NCBI RefSeq assembly: GCF_000717185.1
Contig: NZ_JNYE01000001.1
Span: forward strand, 124,001 to 188,000
Origin: Kitasatospora phosalacinea
GTDB lineage: Bacteria; Actinomycetota; Actinomycetes; Streptomycetales; Streptomycetaceae
Direction: 5' to 3'
Length of the DNA stretch: 64,000 bases
Below, piece by piece: positions 1 to 9,213 of this stretch. Position numbers and translations under genes: made by a program. A model generated the notes under the pieces. That model saw only the letters and a list, made by a program, of their open reading frames with translations, made no database searches and had not been told where the DNA came from. The stretch's first letter is position 1, and each line of letters starts with the position of its first letter.

Positions 1-93
1 GGTCCACGCTGAAATCCGGTGTTCCCAACGCTCCCCCCCCGGTCGTCACTGCGTGCACCCTAGCGGTAACCGCCCGGCGCCGGAAGGACGCGT

Positions 94-130
94 CGAACGA
101 CCGGCCGCCCCGCGGGCGACCGGTCGTTCG
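94..130 (-). terminator. Hairpin terminator downstream of the tricorn protease gene
   Basis: Two perfect 11-base arms (94-104 and 120-130) flank a 15-base loop, just beyond the stop codon of the minus-strand protease gene. There is no long T-run after it, which is usual for terminators in high-GC actinobacteria. Bases 1-93 hold nothing I can recognise. Confidence 0.6.
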
Positions 131-154
131 TCGGCGCACCTTCCCGGGACGGGG

Positions 155-3100
155 TCAGTCCAGCGGGGGCGGGGTCTTGGCGGGGGTGCGGTCCAGGGCG
201 TCCAGGGCGAGGCGGACGGCGGTCTCCAGCTGGGGGTCGCGCCCGGCCGCCCAGTCGTGCGGGGCGATCGGGACCTCCACGTCGGGGGTGACGCCGCGGT
301 TCTCCAGCTGCCAGCCGTAGCCCTCCAGCCAGAAGGAGTACTTGGGCTGGGTGACCAGCATCCCGTCGACCAGCGCGTACCGGCTGTCGATGCCGATGAC
401 GCCGCCCCAGGTGCGGGTGCCGACCACCGGGCCGATGCCGAGGGCCTGGATCGCCGCGTTGACGATGTCGCCGTCCGAGCCGGAGAACTCGTTGGCCAGC
501 GCGACCACCGGGCCGCGCGGGGCGTCGCCGGGGTACGGGTCGGGGTGGGCGAGGTCGCGGCCGTGGTTCCAGCCGACGATCCGGCGGGCCAGCTTCTCGA
601 CGATCAGCTGCGAGGTGTGGCCGCCGCGGTTCTCCCGCAGGTCGAGCACGAGCCCCTCCAGGGACATCTCGAACCGCAGGTCGCGGTGGAGCTGCGCCCA
701 GCCCGCGCTCTGCATGTCGGGGACGTGCAGGTAGCCGAGCCGCCCGCCGGACAGCTCGCGGACGGCGGCCCGCCGCCCGGTGACCCAGTCGTGGTAGCGC
801 AGCGCCTCCTCGTCGTCGAGCGGCACCACGACGGGGTGGCGCTCGCCGCCGTCCCTGCCGCTGACGGTGAGCTCGACCGGCTGGTCGGCGGTGCCCGCCA
901 GCAGCGGGGCCGGACCGGCCACCGGGTCGACCGGCCGCCCGTTGACCGCCAGGAGCGCGTCGCCGGGCCGGACCGCCACGCCGGGCGCGGCCAGCGGGGA
1001 GCGGGCCCGCGGGTCGGAGGACTCGCCGGGCAGCACCCGGGCCACCCGCCACACCTCGCCGTCGCGCACCAGGTCCGCGCCGAGCAGACCCTGCTGGCGG
1101 GCCGCCTCGGTGCCGCGGCCGGGCGGCAGCACGTACGCGTGCGAGGTGCCGAGCTCGCCGACCGTCTCCCACAGCAGGTCGACCAGGTCGGAGCGGCTGC
1201 CGAGCCGCTCCACCAGCGGCCGGTAGCGCTCCAGCACGCCCGCCCAGTCGACGCCGTTCAGGTCGGCGCGCCAGAAGTTGTCGCGCATCAGGCGGCCGTT
1301 CTCGTCGAACATCTGCCGCCACTCGGCGGCCGGGTCGACGGTGACCCGGACCCGGTCCAGGCCGACCTCGGCCTCGTCGTCCTCCCCGGCCTTCTGGTCG
1401 GCGGGCACGATCCGCAGCGAGCCGCCGTCCAGCACCGCGACCCGGGCGCCGTCGCCGCTGACCGCGAACGCGTCGACGCCGGTGAGCAGTTCCTCGGCCC
1501 GGCGCTTCTTCAGGTCGAACCGCTCCAGCGCGGTGCGGGCCGGTTCCTCGTCCAACGAGGCGGCGCTGTCGCCGAGTTCGCCGCCGAACGGGAACCTGGT
1601 CCACAGCACCCCGTCCTTCGCCGCGCGCAGCGCCCCGAACCGCCCGGCCTCCACCGGGAACGGCACGATCCGGTCCGCGAGGCCCTCCAGGTCGACCCGG
1701 GTGCCCGGCACCGCGGCGTCCTTCTCGCCGTCCTTGGCGTCCTCCTCCTCGCCGCCCACCGGCCGCCCGCCGCGCTGCGGGCCGAACGGCGACGGGGTGT
1801 CGGCGGCCAGCGTCAGCAGGTACGGGCGGGTGCCGCCGGGGAAGGACAGGTCGAAGGCGTGCTGGTCGTACACCGGGTCGAAGGTGCGCACCGAGAGGAA
1901 CGCCAGGTGCTTGCCGTCCGCGGTGAAGGCGGGCGAGTAGTCGTGGAAGCGCTGCGGGGTGGCCTCGCTGACGGTGCGCGAGGTCAGGTCGGCCAGCATC
2001 ACCTGGCGCAGCGACCACGGGCCCAGCACCGGCTGCGACCAGGCCAGCCACGCCGAGTCCGGGCTGAACACCAGCCCGCTCACCTCGCCGTCCCCGCTGT
2101 GCGCCAGCTCGTTCACCGCGCCGTCGCTGAGCGCCACCAGCAGCACCCGGCCGTCGTGCGAGGCCACCGCGAGCTGCTTGCCGTCCGGCGAGACCGCCAG
2201 GCCGCGTACCCGCCCGAGCTGTCCGGCCGCCAGCCGCCGCCGCTCCGCGCCCAGCACCGCCGGGGCGTGCTCCAGCGCGTCCTCGCCCTCGGCGTCGGTC
2301 ACCCACACCGCGCCCTGCGCGCCCTCCTCGCCGGGCACCGCCCGGGCCAGCCGGGCCCGCACCCCGGGCGTCTCGTCCAGCACCCGGGCCGGGCCCTCCC
2401 GGTGGGTGACCCAGTGCACCGTGCCGCGCACCACCACGGCCGCGGCCCGGCCGGTGCGGTCCGGGGCGGCGCTCTCCACCTGCCCGGCGGCGGACGTCGG
2501 GTGCGGGCGGCGCCCGGTCCGGGGCCCGGCCGGGCGGACGTCCAGGCGGCGCGGCTCGGCCCCGTCCAGGTCGTCCAGCAGCCACAGCCCGCCCGCGCTC
2601 TGCCAGACCACCCGGCGGCCGTCGGTGGACGCCTGCCGGGCGTAGAACCCGTCCTCCGCCGCGCCGTGCGCCCGCAGGTCCGAGCCGTCCGGGAGGCTGG
2701 AGTACAGCCGTCCGACGCCCTCGTGGTCGGACAGGAACGCGACCCGGTCGCCGACCCACATCGGGCACTCCAGCTGCCCGTCCAGGTCGGCGTGCAGCCG
2801 CTCGAACTCGGCCCCGCCGATCCACAGCTTCCCGGCCCGGCCGCCCCGGTAGCGCTTCCAGTGCGCGGCCTCCCGGTTGTGCGTTCCCAGCAGCACCCGC
2901 CCGCCGGCGGCGCCCTCCGGCACCGGCTCGAACGCCAGCGCGCCGATCGGCCCGTACGGCAGCCGCTCCGGCTCCCCGCCGTCGAGCGGCACCGCGAACG
3001 CCCAGGTCCGCCGGATCGTCTCCTGCCCCGCCGTGGTGATCGCCAGCGGCCGCCCGTCCGCGCTCCACCCCACCAGCGCGGTGAACGGGCTCCCCCAGTA

Positions 3101-3355
3101 CGTCAGCCGCCGCGCCGCGCCGCCCTCCACCGGCCCGACGTGCACCTCCGGCGCCCCGTCCCGGGTCGACGCCCACGCCAGCGACCGCCCGTCCGGCGAG
3201 AACCGCACCGCGCCCACCGGGGCCTGGTCCGCCGTCACCCGCCAGGCCCGGCCGCCCTCCAGGGGCGCCAACCAGACGTCGTCCTCGGCGACGAACGCCA
3301 CGACGTCGCCGTGCAGGTGGGGGTGGCGCAGGTAGCCGCGCGTAGATTCGGTCAT
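155..3355 (-). CDS. Tricorn-type S41 serine protease
   Basis: A 1066-residue protein built like tricorn protease: a long WD/beta-propeller N-terminal half (repeated blocks such as FSPDGRSLAWAS and VSPDGKQLAVAS), then a C-terminal part with a PDZ-like module (GVAVRPGDALLAVNGRPVDP) and an S41 peptidase domain. The catalytic pair Ser-Asp is visible in EFSGSDGD, and a candidate catalytic His in GTSHAYV. Tricorn enzymes cut short peptides downstream of the proteasome, and in actinobacteria they are soluble cytoplasmic proteins; no signal peptide is present. An acidic low-complexity insert (GGEEEDAKDGEKDAAV) sits mid-protein. The ATG start directly precedes conserved sequence. The gene is followed by a hairpin at 94-130 and preceded by rsmE on the same strand. 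Confidence 0.93.
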   Translation of the reverse strand: MTESTRGYLRHPHLHGDVVAFVAEDDVWLAPLEGGRAWRVTADQAPVGAVRFSPDGRSLAWASTRDGAPEVHVGPVEGGAARRLTYWGSPFTALVGWSADGRPLAITTAGQETIRRTWAFAVPLDGGEPERLPYGPIGALAFEPVPEGAAGGRVLLGTHNREAAHWKRYRGGRAGKLWIGGAEFERLHADLDGQLECPMWVGDRVAFLSDHEGVGRLYSSLPDGSDLRAHGAAEDGFYARQASTDGRRVVWQSAGGLWLLDDLDGAEPRRLDVRPAGPRTGRRPHPTSAAGQVESAAPDRTGRAAAVVVRGTVHWVTHREGPARVLDETPGVRARLARAVPGEEGAQGAVWVTDAEGEDALEHAPAVLGAERRRLAAGQLGRVRGLAVSPDGKQLAVASHDGRVLLVALSDGAVNELAHSGDGEVSGLVFSPDSAWLAWSQPVLGPWSLRQVMLADLTSRTVSEATPQRFHDYSPAFTADGKHLAFLSVRTFDPVYDQHAFDLSFPGGTRPYLLTLAADTPSPFGPQRGGRPVGGEEEDAKDGEKDAAVPGTRVDLEGLADRIVPFPVEAGRFGALRAAKDGVLWTRFPFGGELGDSAASLDEEPARTALERFDLKKRRAEELLTGVDAFAVSGDGARVAVLDGGSLRIVPADQKAGEDDEAEVGLDRVRVTVDPAAEWRQMFDENGRLMRDNFWRADLNGVDWAGVLERYRPLVERLGSRSDLVDLLWETVGELGTSHAYVLPPGRGTEAARQQGLLGADLVRDGEVWRVARVLPGESSDPRARSPLAAPGVAVRPGDALLAVNGRPVDPVAGPAPLLAGTADQPVELTVSGRDGGERHPVVVPLDDEEALRYHDWVTGRRAAVRELSGGRLGYLHVPDMQSAGWAQLHRDLRFEMSLEGLVLDLRENRGGHTSQLIVEKLARRIVGWNHGRDLAHPDPYPGDAPRGPVVALANEFSGSDGDIVNAAIQALGIGPVVGTRTWGGVIGIDSRYALVDGMLVTQPKYSFWLEGYGWQLENRGVTPDVEVPIAPHDWAAGRDPQLETAVRLALDALDRTPAKTPPPLD

Positions 3356-3436
3356 CCCGCCAGCCTAGGACGCGGAGCCCGCGATCCGTCAGCAGAAAGC
3401 CCGAAACGCGAAGCCGTACGCGCGGCAGCCCTCCCG

Positions 3437-4180
3437 CTACCCCCAGCGCCCGGTGCGCCCCAGCAGGAGGGCGCCCGCCGCGACGCCCGCCGTGGAGGTG
3501 CGCAGGACGGAGGGGCCGAGGCGGTGGGGGGTGGCGCCGACCTCGGCGAAGGCGGCGATCTCGTCCGGGGAGACGCCGCCCTCGGGCCCGACGACCAGGA
3601 CGATCTCGCCCGCGGCCGGGAGCGGCGCGGTGGCCAGCGGCAGCGACCCCTCCTCGTGCAGGACGGCCGCGAAGTCCGCCGCGGCGAGCAGCGGCAGCAG
3701 CTGCCGGGTGGTGACCGGCTCCCGGACCTCCGGGAACCGCAGGCGCCGCGACTGCTTGCCCGCCTCGCGGGCGGCGGCCCGCCACTTGGCGAGCGCCTTG
3801 GCGCCGCGCTCGCCCTTCCACTGGGTGATGCAGCGGGAGGCGGCCCAGGGGACGATCGCGTCGATCCCGGCCTCGGTCATGGTCTCGACGGCGAGTTCGC
3901 CGCGGTCGCCCTTGGGGAGGGCCTGGACGACGGTGATCCGGGGCGCGGGCCCGGGTTCGTCGCGGACGGCGGCGACCAGCACGTCGAGGGCGTCCTTGCC
4001 GTGCAGGGCGGCGACGGTGCCGTCGGCGCCGCGGCCGCGGCCGTCGGCGAGGGTGAGGGCCTCGCCGGGCCCGAGGCGTTTCACGGCGACGGCGTGGCGG
4101 CCCTCGGGGCCGTCGAGGCGGACGGTCGTGCCGGGGGCGGCGCCCGTCAGGTCGTCGACGACGAACACGGGTGCGGTCAT
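3437..4180 (-). CDS. rsmE: 16S rRNA (uracil(1498)-N(3))-methyltransferase RsmE
   Basis: This is a 247-residue SPOUT-class methyltransferase that methylates U1498 of 16S rRNA in the 30S subunit. The N-terminal PUA-like part (VRLDGPEGRHAVAVKRLGPG) and the C-terminal knot with the cofactor-binding loop (VLVVGPEGGVSPDEIAAF) are both present. I place the start at the ATG at 4178-4180 because MTAPVFVVDD is a normal RsmE N-terminus and a ribosome-binding site (GAGAGGA) lies about ten bases upstream. In the sequence as given, the dnaJ reading frame continues into this gene without a stop, so a 632-residue DnaJ-RsmE fusion is predicted if the frame is taken literally. Adjacent dnaJ and rsmE genes are the normal arrangement in Streptomyces. 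Confidence 0.9.
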   Translation of the reverse strand: MTAPVFVVDDLTGAAPGTTVRLDGPEGRHAVAVKRLGPGEALTLADGRGRGADGTVAALHGKDALDVLVAAVRDEPGPAPRITVVQALPKGDRGELAVETMTEAGIDAIVPWAASRCITQWKGERGAKALAKWRAAAREAGKQSRRLRFPEVREPVTTRQLLPLLAAADFAAVLHEEGSLPLATAPLPAAGEIVLVVGPEGGVSPDEIAAFAEVGATPHRLGPSVLRTSTAGVAAGALLLGRTGRWG

Positions 4181-4196
4181 CGGTGCAGCGGTCCTC

Positions 4197-5335
4197 TCAG
4201 CGGGGCCCATCGGAGAAAACGGCCGGGAGAACAGGCCCTGCTGGCCGGGCGCGAACTGCCCGGAGGGACGCTCCTCGCCGCGGAGCATGGCGAGCCGCCG
4301 CAGCAGCTCCTCCTGCTCGGGGTCGAGCTTGGTGGGCGTCTGCACCTCGACGTGCACTATCAGGTCGCCCCGGCCGCCGCCGCGCAGGTGGGTGATGCCG
4401 CGGCCGTGCAGCGGGATCGACTGGCCGGACTGGGTGCCGGGCCGGATGTCGACCTCCTCCAGGCCGTCGAGGGTCTGCAGCGGCACCTGGGTGCCGAGCG
4501 ACGCGGCGGTCATCGGGATGGTGACGGTGCAGTGCAGGTCGTCGCCGCGCCGCTGGAAGGTCGGGTGGCTGGTCTCGGCGATCTCGACGTACAGGTCGCC
4601 GGCGGGGCCGCCGCCGGGGCCGACCTCGCCCTCGCCGGCCAGCTGGATCCGGGTGCCGTTGTCGACGCCGGCCGGGATCTTCACGGTGAGGGTGCGGCGG
4701 GCGCGGACCCGGCCGTCGCCCGCGCACTCGGGGCAGGGGGTGGGGACGACGGTGCCGAAGCCCTGGCACTGCGGGCAGGGGCGGGAGGTCATGACCTGGC
4801 CCAGGAAGGACCGGGTGACCTGGGAGACCTCGCCCTTGCCGCGGCACATGTCGCAGGTCTGCGCGGAGGTGCCGGGGGCGGCGCCCTCGCCGTTGCAGGT
4901 GGTGCAGGTGACGGCGGTGTCGACCTGGAGCTCCTTGGTGGTGCCGAACGCGGCCTCCTCCAGGGTGATCTCCAGCCGGATCATGGCGTCCTGGCCGCGA
5001 CGGGTGCGCGAGCGCGGGCCGCGCTGGCCGGTCGCGGCGCCGAAGAAGGCGTCCATGATGTCGGAGAAGCCGAACCCGGCCGCCCCGGCGCCGAAGCCGC
5101 CCGCGCCGCCGCCGTTCGGCGAGAGCGGGTCCCCGCCGAGGTCGTAGACCTGGCGCTTCTGCGGGTCGGAGAGCACCTCGTAGGCGGCGTTGATCTCCTT
5201 GAACCGCTCCTGCGTCTTCGGGTCCGGGTTGACGTCCGGGTGCAGTTCACGGGCGAGGCGCCGGAACGCCTTCTTGATCTCGTCCTGCCCCGCGTCGCGT
5301 CGGACGCCGAGTACCGCGTAGTAGTCCGTGGCCAC
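4197..5335 (-). CDS. dnaJ: Chaperone DnaJ (DnaJ2 type), 3' end frameshifted as read
   Basis: This is a type I Hsp40 co-chaperone that stimulates DnaK. The J domain carries HPD (ARELHPDVNPD), followed by a Gly/Phe-rich linker (about residues 70-110), four zinc motifs (CTTCNGEG, CDMCRGKG, CPQCQGFG, CPECAGDG) and the C-terminal substrate-binding domains. The start is taken as GTG at 5333-5335 (V-A-T-D-Y-Y), with CGGAG six bases upstream; a TTG one codon earlier is less likely. The usual C-terminus (GQQGLFSR followed by about ten residues and a stop) is disturbed: after LFSR the frame enters P-F-S-P-M-G and runs into rsmE. A one-base shift near 4215-4225 would give VFSDGPR and the TGA at 4197-4199. 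The gene follows hrcA by 86 bases and is probably cotranscribed with it. Confidence 0.88.
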
Positions 5336-5421
5336 CAAATGCTCCGGTTTGTTCCGCCTCTAGAAGTGCCTGCGACGGCACGCTGCCTGTTGCGCCGTTC
5401 CGCTGCGCCTGCGCCGCCCCG

Positions 5422-6495
5422 CTACGACTCGTCCAGGATCTGGCCGACGTACCGTGCCACCGCGCGCACCGCCCCCATTGTGCCCGGGTAATCCATCCGG
5501 GTCGGACCGATCACTCCCAGCTTTGCCACGCTCTGGTCGCCCGAACCGTAACCGACCGAGACGACCGACGTGGAATTGAGCCCCTCGTAGGCGATCTCGT
5601 GGCCGATCCGGACCGTCATCGCGGAGTCCGCCGTCTCACCCAGCAGGCGCAACAGCACCACCTGCTCCTCCAGGGCCTCCAGGACCGGCCGGATGGTGAG
5701 CGGGAAGTCGTGGCCGAAACGGGTCAGGTTGGCGGTGCCCGCCAGCATGATCCGCTCCTCGTTCTGTTCGGCCAGCGCCTCGAACAGGACCGTCAGCACG
5801 GTGCTGACGGCGGGCCGGTCGGCGGGCTCGAAGCCGCCCGGCAGGTCCTCCAGGACGGTCGGCACCTCGGGCAGCCGACAGCCGCCCGCCATGCCGTTGA
5901 GCCTGGCCCGCAGGTCGCCGAGCAGGGCCTCGCCGACCGGCGCGGGGCAGTCGACCATCCGCTGCTCGACCCGGCCGGTGTTGGTGATCAGCACCAGCAT
6001 CAGCTTGGTCGGGGTGAGCGACACCAGTTCGATGTGCCGCACGGTGGAGCGGGTCAGCGAGGGGTACTGGACGACCGCGACCTGCCGGGTCAGCTGGGCG
6101 AGCAGCCGCACCGTCCGGGCCACCACGTCGTCCAGGTCGACCGCGCCCTCCAGGAAGTGCCGGATCGCCCGGCGCTCGGGGGCGGTCATCGGCTTGACCT
6201 CGGCGAGCCGGTCGACGAACAGCCGGTAGCCCTTGTCGGTGGGGATCCGGCCCGCACTGGTGTGCGGCTGGTGGATGTACCCCTCCTCCTCCAGCGCGGC
6301 CATGTCGTTGCGGACGGTCGCCGGGGAGACGCCCAGGTTGTGGCGCTCCACCAGGGCCTTGGAGCCGACCGGCTCCTCGGTGCCCACGTAGTCCTGGACG
6401 ATCGCCCGGAGCACCGCGAGCCGCCGCTCGTCCAGCGGCCGGACGGACGGGCGCGTGTCGATGAGTCGGCCGTCGGGCTTGCCGTCGTCCGGCAT
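5422..6495 (-). CDS. hrcA: Heat-inducible transcription repressor HrcA
   Basis: This is a 357-residue repressor of class I heat-shock genes that binds CIRCE operators and depends on GroEL for folding. The N-terminal winged helix is clear ([20 protein letters not shown], then [20 protein letters not shown]). The C-terminal GAF-like dimerisation domain follows. The start is the ATG at 6493-6495, which has GGAGGT eight bases upstream; the longer in-frame extension to 6549 would run into the CIRCE element and is rejected. The N-terminus ([20 protein letters not shown]) is about 20 residues longer than in many homologues. A CIRCE element lies 47 bases upstream, so the gene is probably autoregulated, together with dnaJ downstream. 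Confidence 0.95.
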   Translation of the reverse strand: MPDDGKPDGRLIDTRPSVRPLDERRLAVLRAIVQDYVGTEEPVGSKALVERHNLGVSPATVRNDMAALEEEGYIHQPHTSAGRIPTDKGYRLFVDRLAEVKPMTAPERRAIRHFLEGAVDLDDVVARTVRLLAQLTRQVAVVQYPSLTRSTVRHIELVSLTPTKLMLVLITNTGRVEQRMVDCPAPVGEALLGDLRARLNGMAGGCRLPEVPTVLEDLPGGFEPADRPAVSTVLTVLFEALAEQNEERIMLAGTANLTRFGHDFPLTIRPVLEALEEQVVLLRLLGETADSAMTVRIGHEIAYEGLNSTSVVSVGYGSGDQSVAKLGVIGPTRMDYPGTMGAVRAVARYVGQILDES

Positions 6496-6542
6496 GGGCA
6501 CGCACCTCCGTCGTCGTCCGTTGTTCCGGTGTCCGCTCCGGA

Positions 6543-6569
6543 CTGGCACTCAGCTGGGCAGAGTGCCAG
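6543..6569. promoter_or_regulatory. CIRCE operator upstream of hrcA
   Basis: A perfect inverted repeat, CTGGCACTC (6543-6551), nine bases, GAGTGCCAG (6561-6569), matches the CIRCE consensus in arm length, spacing and core (GCACTC-N9-GAGTGC). On the minus strand a possible -10 hexamer, TACACT, lies at 6583-6588, 14 bases before the operator, so bound HrcA would sit at or just after the transcription start. No good -35 is visible. Autoregulation of hrcA is the expected result. Confidence 0.92.
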
Positions 6570-6795
6570 AACCGTACGTGCCAGTGTACGGCCCGGGCCT
6601 GACGGCAGGAACGGTCCGCCCGCGTGATCCTCGTCCGGAAGACCCGCGACGCGCCCGGGAGGTGTCCCCTTCCCACCGAATTCCCACCGTTTCGGATGGT
6701 GCCCGCGGGGCCGCCCGGTGGCAGCATCGAAGACGAGCGGGGCAGCCGGGCGAGCCGGCCGGGCCCGGCCCGCGCGAGGCAGAGGAGGAGCAGCG

Positions 6796-7713
6796 ATGTC
6801 GGCTTCCCAGCACTCCCGGTTCACCCCCGACCGCGGCCTGACCGGCCGGATGGTCACCACCATGTTCCTGATCGGCCTGCTCTACGTGGGCTTCACCGGC
6901 CTGCTGATCGTGCTGCTGCGCGGCGCCTGGCCGCTGGTGGTGCTGATCTCCGGCGGCCTGTTCGTCGCCCAGTTCTGGTTCTCCGACAGGATCACCGAGC
7001 GGGCGATGGGCGCCCACCGGGTCACCCCCGAGCAGTACCCGCAGCTGCACGGCGCGGTGGACCGGCTCTGCGCGCTGGCCGACATGCCCAAGCCGCGGGT
7101 CGCGGTCGCCGACAACGACATGCCCAACGCCTTCGCCACCGGCCGCAACCCGCAGAACGCGGTGGTCTGCGTGACCACCGGCCTGCTGCGCCGCCTGGAG
7201 CCGGAGGAGCTGGAGGGCGTGCTGGCCCACGAGCTGTCGCACGTCGCGCACCGGGACGTCGCGGTGATGACGGTGGCCGGGTTCCTCGGCGTGCTGGCCG
7301 GCGCGATGACCAGGATCGCCCTGTACGGCGGGATGATGGGCGGCAACCGCAACAGCAACGACCAGAACGCGGCGATCGCGATGGTGCTGATCCCGCTGGC
7401 CTCGATGGTGGTGTACGCGATCAGCTTCCTGCTGACCAGGCTGCTGTCCCGCTACCGCGAGCTGGCCGCCGACCGGGCCGCCGCCCAGCTGACCGGGCGG
7501 CCCGCCGCGCTGGCCTCGGCGCTGACCAAGGTGTCCGGGCAGATCGCCGCCATCCCGACCAAGGACCTGCGGCAGGCCCAGCCGTACAACGCCTTCTACT
7601 TCGCCCCGGCGCTGAGCGCCAAGGAGGCGGCCTCGCAGCTGATGTCCACCCACCCGTCGCTGGAGCAGCGGCTGGCGCAGCTGCGGAAGGTCTCCGAAGA
7701 ACTCGGGCGCTGA
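6796..7713 (+). CDS. htpX: Zinc metalloprotease HtpX
   Basis: This is a 305-residue M48B membrane protease for quality control of membrane proteins. Two N-terminal hydrophobic segments (MVTTMFLIGLLYVGFTGLLI and the next about 25 residues) precede the zinc motif HELSH at residues 145-149 (VLAHELSHVAHRDV). A second pair of hydrophobic stretches follows, then the distal glutamate region YRELAADRAA. The start is the ATG at 6796 because GAGGAGGAG lies just upstream; the open frame back to 6718 is not needed. It is followed 30 bases later by a pspAB-like gene, the usual pairing in actinobacteria, which suggests a shared role in envelope stress. It is divergent from hrcA. Confidence 0.94.
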   Translation: MSASQHSRFTPDRGLTGRMVTTMFLIGLLYVGFTGLLIVLLRGAWPLVVLISGGLFVAQFWFSDRITERAMGAHRVTPEQYPQLHGAVDRLCALADMPKPRVAVADNDMPNAFATGRNPQNAVVCVTTGLLRRLEPEELEGVLAHELSHVAHRDVAVMTVAGFLGVLAGAMTRIALYGGMMGGNRNSNDQNAAIAMVLIPLASMVVYAISFLLTRLLSRYRELAADRAAAQLTGRPAALASALTKVSGQIAAIPTKDLRQAQPYNAFYFAPALSAKEAASQLMSTHPSLEQRLAQLRKVSEELGR

Positions 7714-7743
7714 GCCCGTCCCCCGACGCGAGGAGCGCTGCAC

Positions 7744-8331
7744 GTGGGATTCCTGGACGCCCTGTTCGGCCGGAGCAAGCCGGTGAAGCCCGACCTCGAC
7801 CAGCTGTTCGGCGTCCCGTCGGCGGCGCTGACCCTGCAGGCCGCCAAGGGGTTCACCCCGACCGGCCTCGGCTCGGTGTGCTTCGCCGCGGTCGAGGGCG
7901 CGGCCTTCACCGAGGTGCAGCAGCAGGTCCGGGCGCTGCTGGACGCGGACACCGGGCGCGGCGGCGTCCCGGTCGAGGCCTCCCGGGACGCGTACGGGTA
8001 CTCCTGGCTGCTGGCCCGGCACACCCCCGACGAGCTGCCCGACCTGGTCAACGACCTGCACGCGGTCAACAGCGAGCTGGAGGCGAACGGCTTCGGGCCG
8101 CAGCTGCTCTGCTCGCTGGTCGGCTTCCGGGACGCCGAGGGCCGCTCGCTGGCGCTGGTCTACCTGTACAAGCGCGGCACCTTCTACCCGATGTGCAAGG
8201 TCGCCGGGCAGGAGAAGCGGAACAACCCGCTGGAGATCGAGGTCTCCGACCTGCTCCGCAACGACCTGCGGATCGAACCGGACCTGTCGCGCTGGTTCCC
8301 GGTCTGGGGCGCGCCCGGCATCGCGGACTGA
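7744..8331 (+). CDS. pspAB: PspA-associated protein PspAB
   Basis: This is a 195-residue soluble protein of the PspAB family, found next to htpX or pspA in actinobacteria and of unknown biochemical activity. The opening MGFLDALFGRSKP and the body (LDQLFGVPSAALTLQA, GLGSVCFAAVEGAAF, YSWLLARHTPDELPDLV) are typical of the family. It begins at GTG, 30 bases after htpX, with GAGGAG nearby, so the two are probably one transcript. No membrane segment or catalytic motif is visible. The name rests on family resemblance and on the htpX neighbour; no pspA is present in this window. Confidence 0.85.
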   Translation: MGFLDALFGRSKPVKPDLDQLFGVPSAALTLQAAKGFTPTGLGSVCFAAVEGAAFTEVQQQVRALLDADTGRGGVPVEASRDAYGYSWLLARHTPDELPDLVNDLHAVNSELEANGFGPQLLCSLVGFRDAEGRSLALVYLYKRGTFYPMCKVAGQEKRNNPLEIEVSDLLRNDLRIEPDLSRWFPVWGAPGIAD

Positions 8332-8368
8332 GCCCGCGCCCCCGCCCGGCCCCTCACCCCCCGGCCCC

Positions 8369-9082
8369 TCACCCCCCGGCGGCGTCCCGGTAGGCGGCCA
8401 CGGCGGCCTCGACGAGGCCCGGCAGCCCGGCGGCGTCCTGCCCGCCGCCGAACTCCTGCACGACCAGCAGCACGTCCCCGTCGCGCAGCACGGCGGCCCG
8501 GTCGGTCAGGGACTCGCGGGTGGACCCGGCCCGGGTGGTGACGGTCAGCAGCAGGCCGGTGCCGAACGGCTCGGCGGTGACGGACTGCTCGATCCGGTTG
8601 CTGCCGTCGGGGGAGGTGTCCGCGCTGACGGCGCAGCGCCGGGCGGTGCGCCACAGCTCGGCGAGCACCTCGGCGGCCCCGCCGGACGGGTAGCGGCCCA
8701 GCGTCTCCCAGCCGTACCAGTCCGCGTCCGCGTCCCCGTCCCCGTCCCGGCCGCCCTTCCTCCCGGGCGCCACCCCCACCGCGGCGACCTCCAGCGGCGG
8801 GGCGTGCGTGGTCACGAAGGACTCGAGGTCGATCTCGCCGCAGGACATCGACGCCAGCGGCTCCGGGCCGTCCTCCTCCGGGTCCTCGACCACCGGGACG
8901 TCCGTCCCGTCCGCCCCGCCGCCGAACAGCCCGTACCCCTCCGGCAGCCGCTCCGCGGTCAGCAACCCGTCCCGCAGCGCCTCCGGCCCCGCCGCGCCGC
9001 GCCCCGCCGAGCACCCGGCCCCGCCGAGCACCACCGCGGCGGCCACCGCCGCCGCCCACCACTGCCGCCGTTGCCCGTGCAC
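8369..9082 (-). CDS. Putative secreted lipoprotein of unknown function
   Basis: This is a 237-residue protein with a lipoprotein signal peptide: basic MHGQRRQWW, a hydrophobic Ala/Val stretch and the lipobox LGGAGC. The mature part has no domain I recognise; it has about three Cys residues and an acidic, Asp/Gly-rich insert (GGRDGDGDADADW). I chose the GTG at 9080-9082 because GGAGG sits correctly upstream and the signal peptide then begins at once; upstream ATGs at 9103 and 9124 would add a non-signal extension. It converges with pspAB and is divergent from the DUF3097 gene. A sensor-type or PknH-like extracellular role is possible but not shown. Confidence 0.75.
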   Translation of the reverse strand: MHGQRRQWWAAAVAAAVVLGGAGCSAGRGAAGPEALRDGLLTAERLPEGYGLFGGGADGTDVPVVEDPEEDGPEPLASMSCGEIDLESFVTTHAPPLEVAAVGVAPGRKGGRDGDGDADADWYGWETLGRYPSGGAAEVLAELWRTARRCAVSADTSPDGSNRIEQSVTAEPFGTGLLLTVTTRAGSTRESLTDRAAVLRDGDVLLVVQEFGGGQDAAGLPGLVEAAVAAYRDAAGG

Positions 9083-9213
9083 GGCACACCTCCGCTCGTC
9101 CATGATCGCGCCGTACTGTCGCACGTCCGCCGCCGTCCGCGCAGCGGGTCCGTCCGACCCGTGACCTGACGCGCCGTCGGCCCGGCGGGGGCGGGGTCCG
9201 TAGACTGCCGCCC

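Noticed and set aside
53..5491. Very long plus-strand open frame (1812 residues) opposite the tricorn and dnaJ genes
   Set aside because: It is an antisense shadow: the protein is Arg/Gly/Pro/Ala-rich without domains, has no ribosome-binding site, and the minus-strand genes are clear.
6496..6549. Longer HrcA start ([10 protein letters not shown]...)
   Set aside because: It begins at the CIRCE operator, has no ribosome-binding site, and the ATG at 6495 has a good one.
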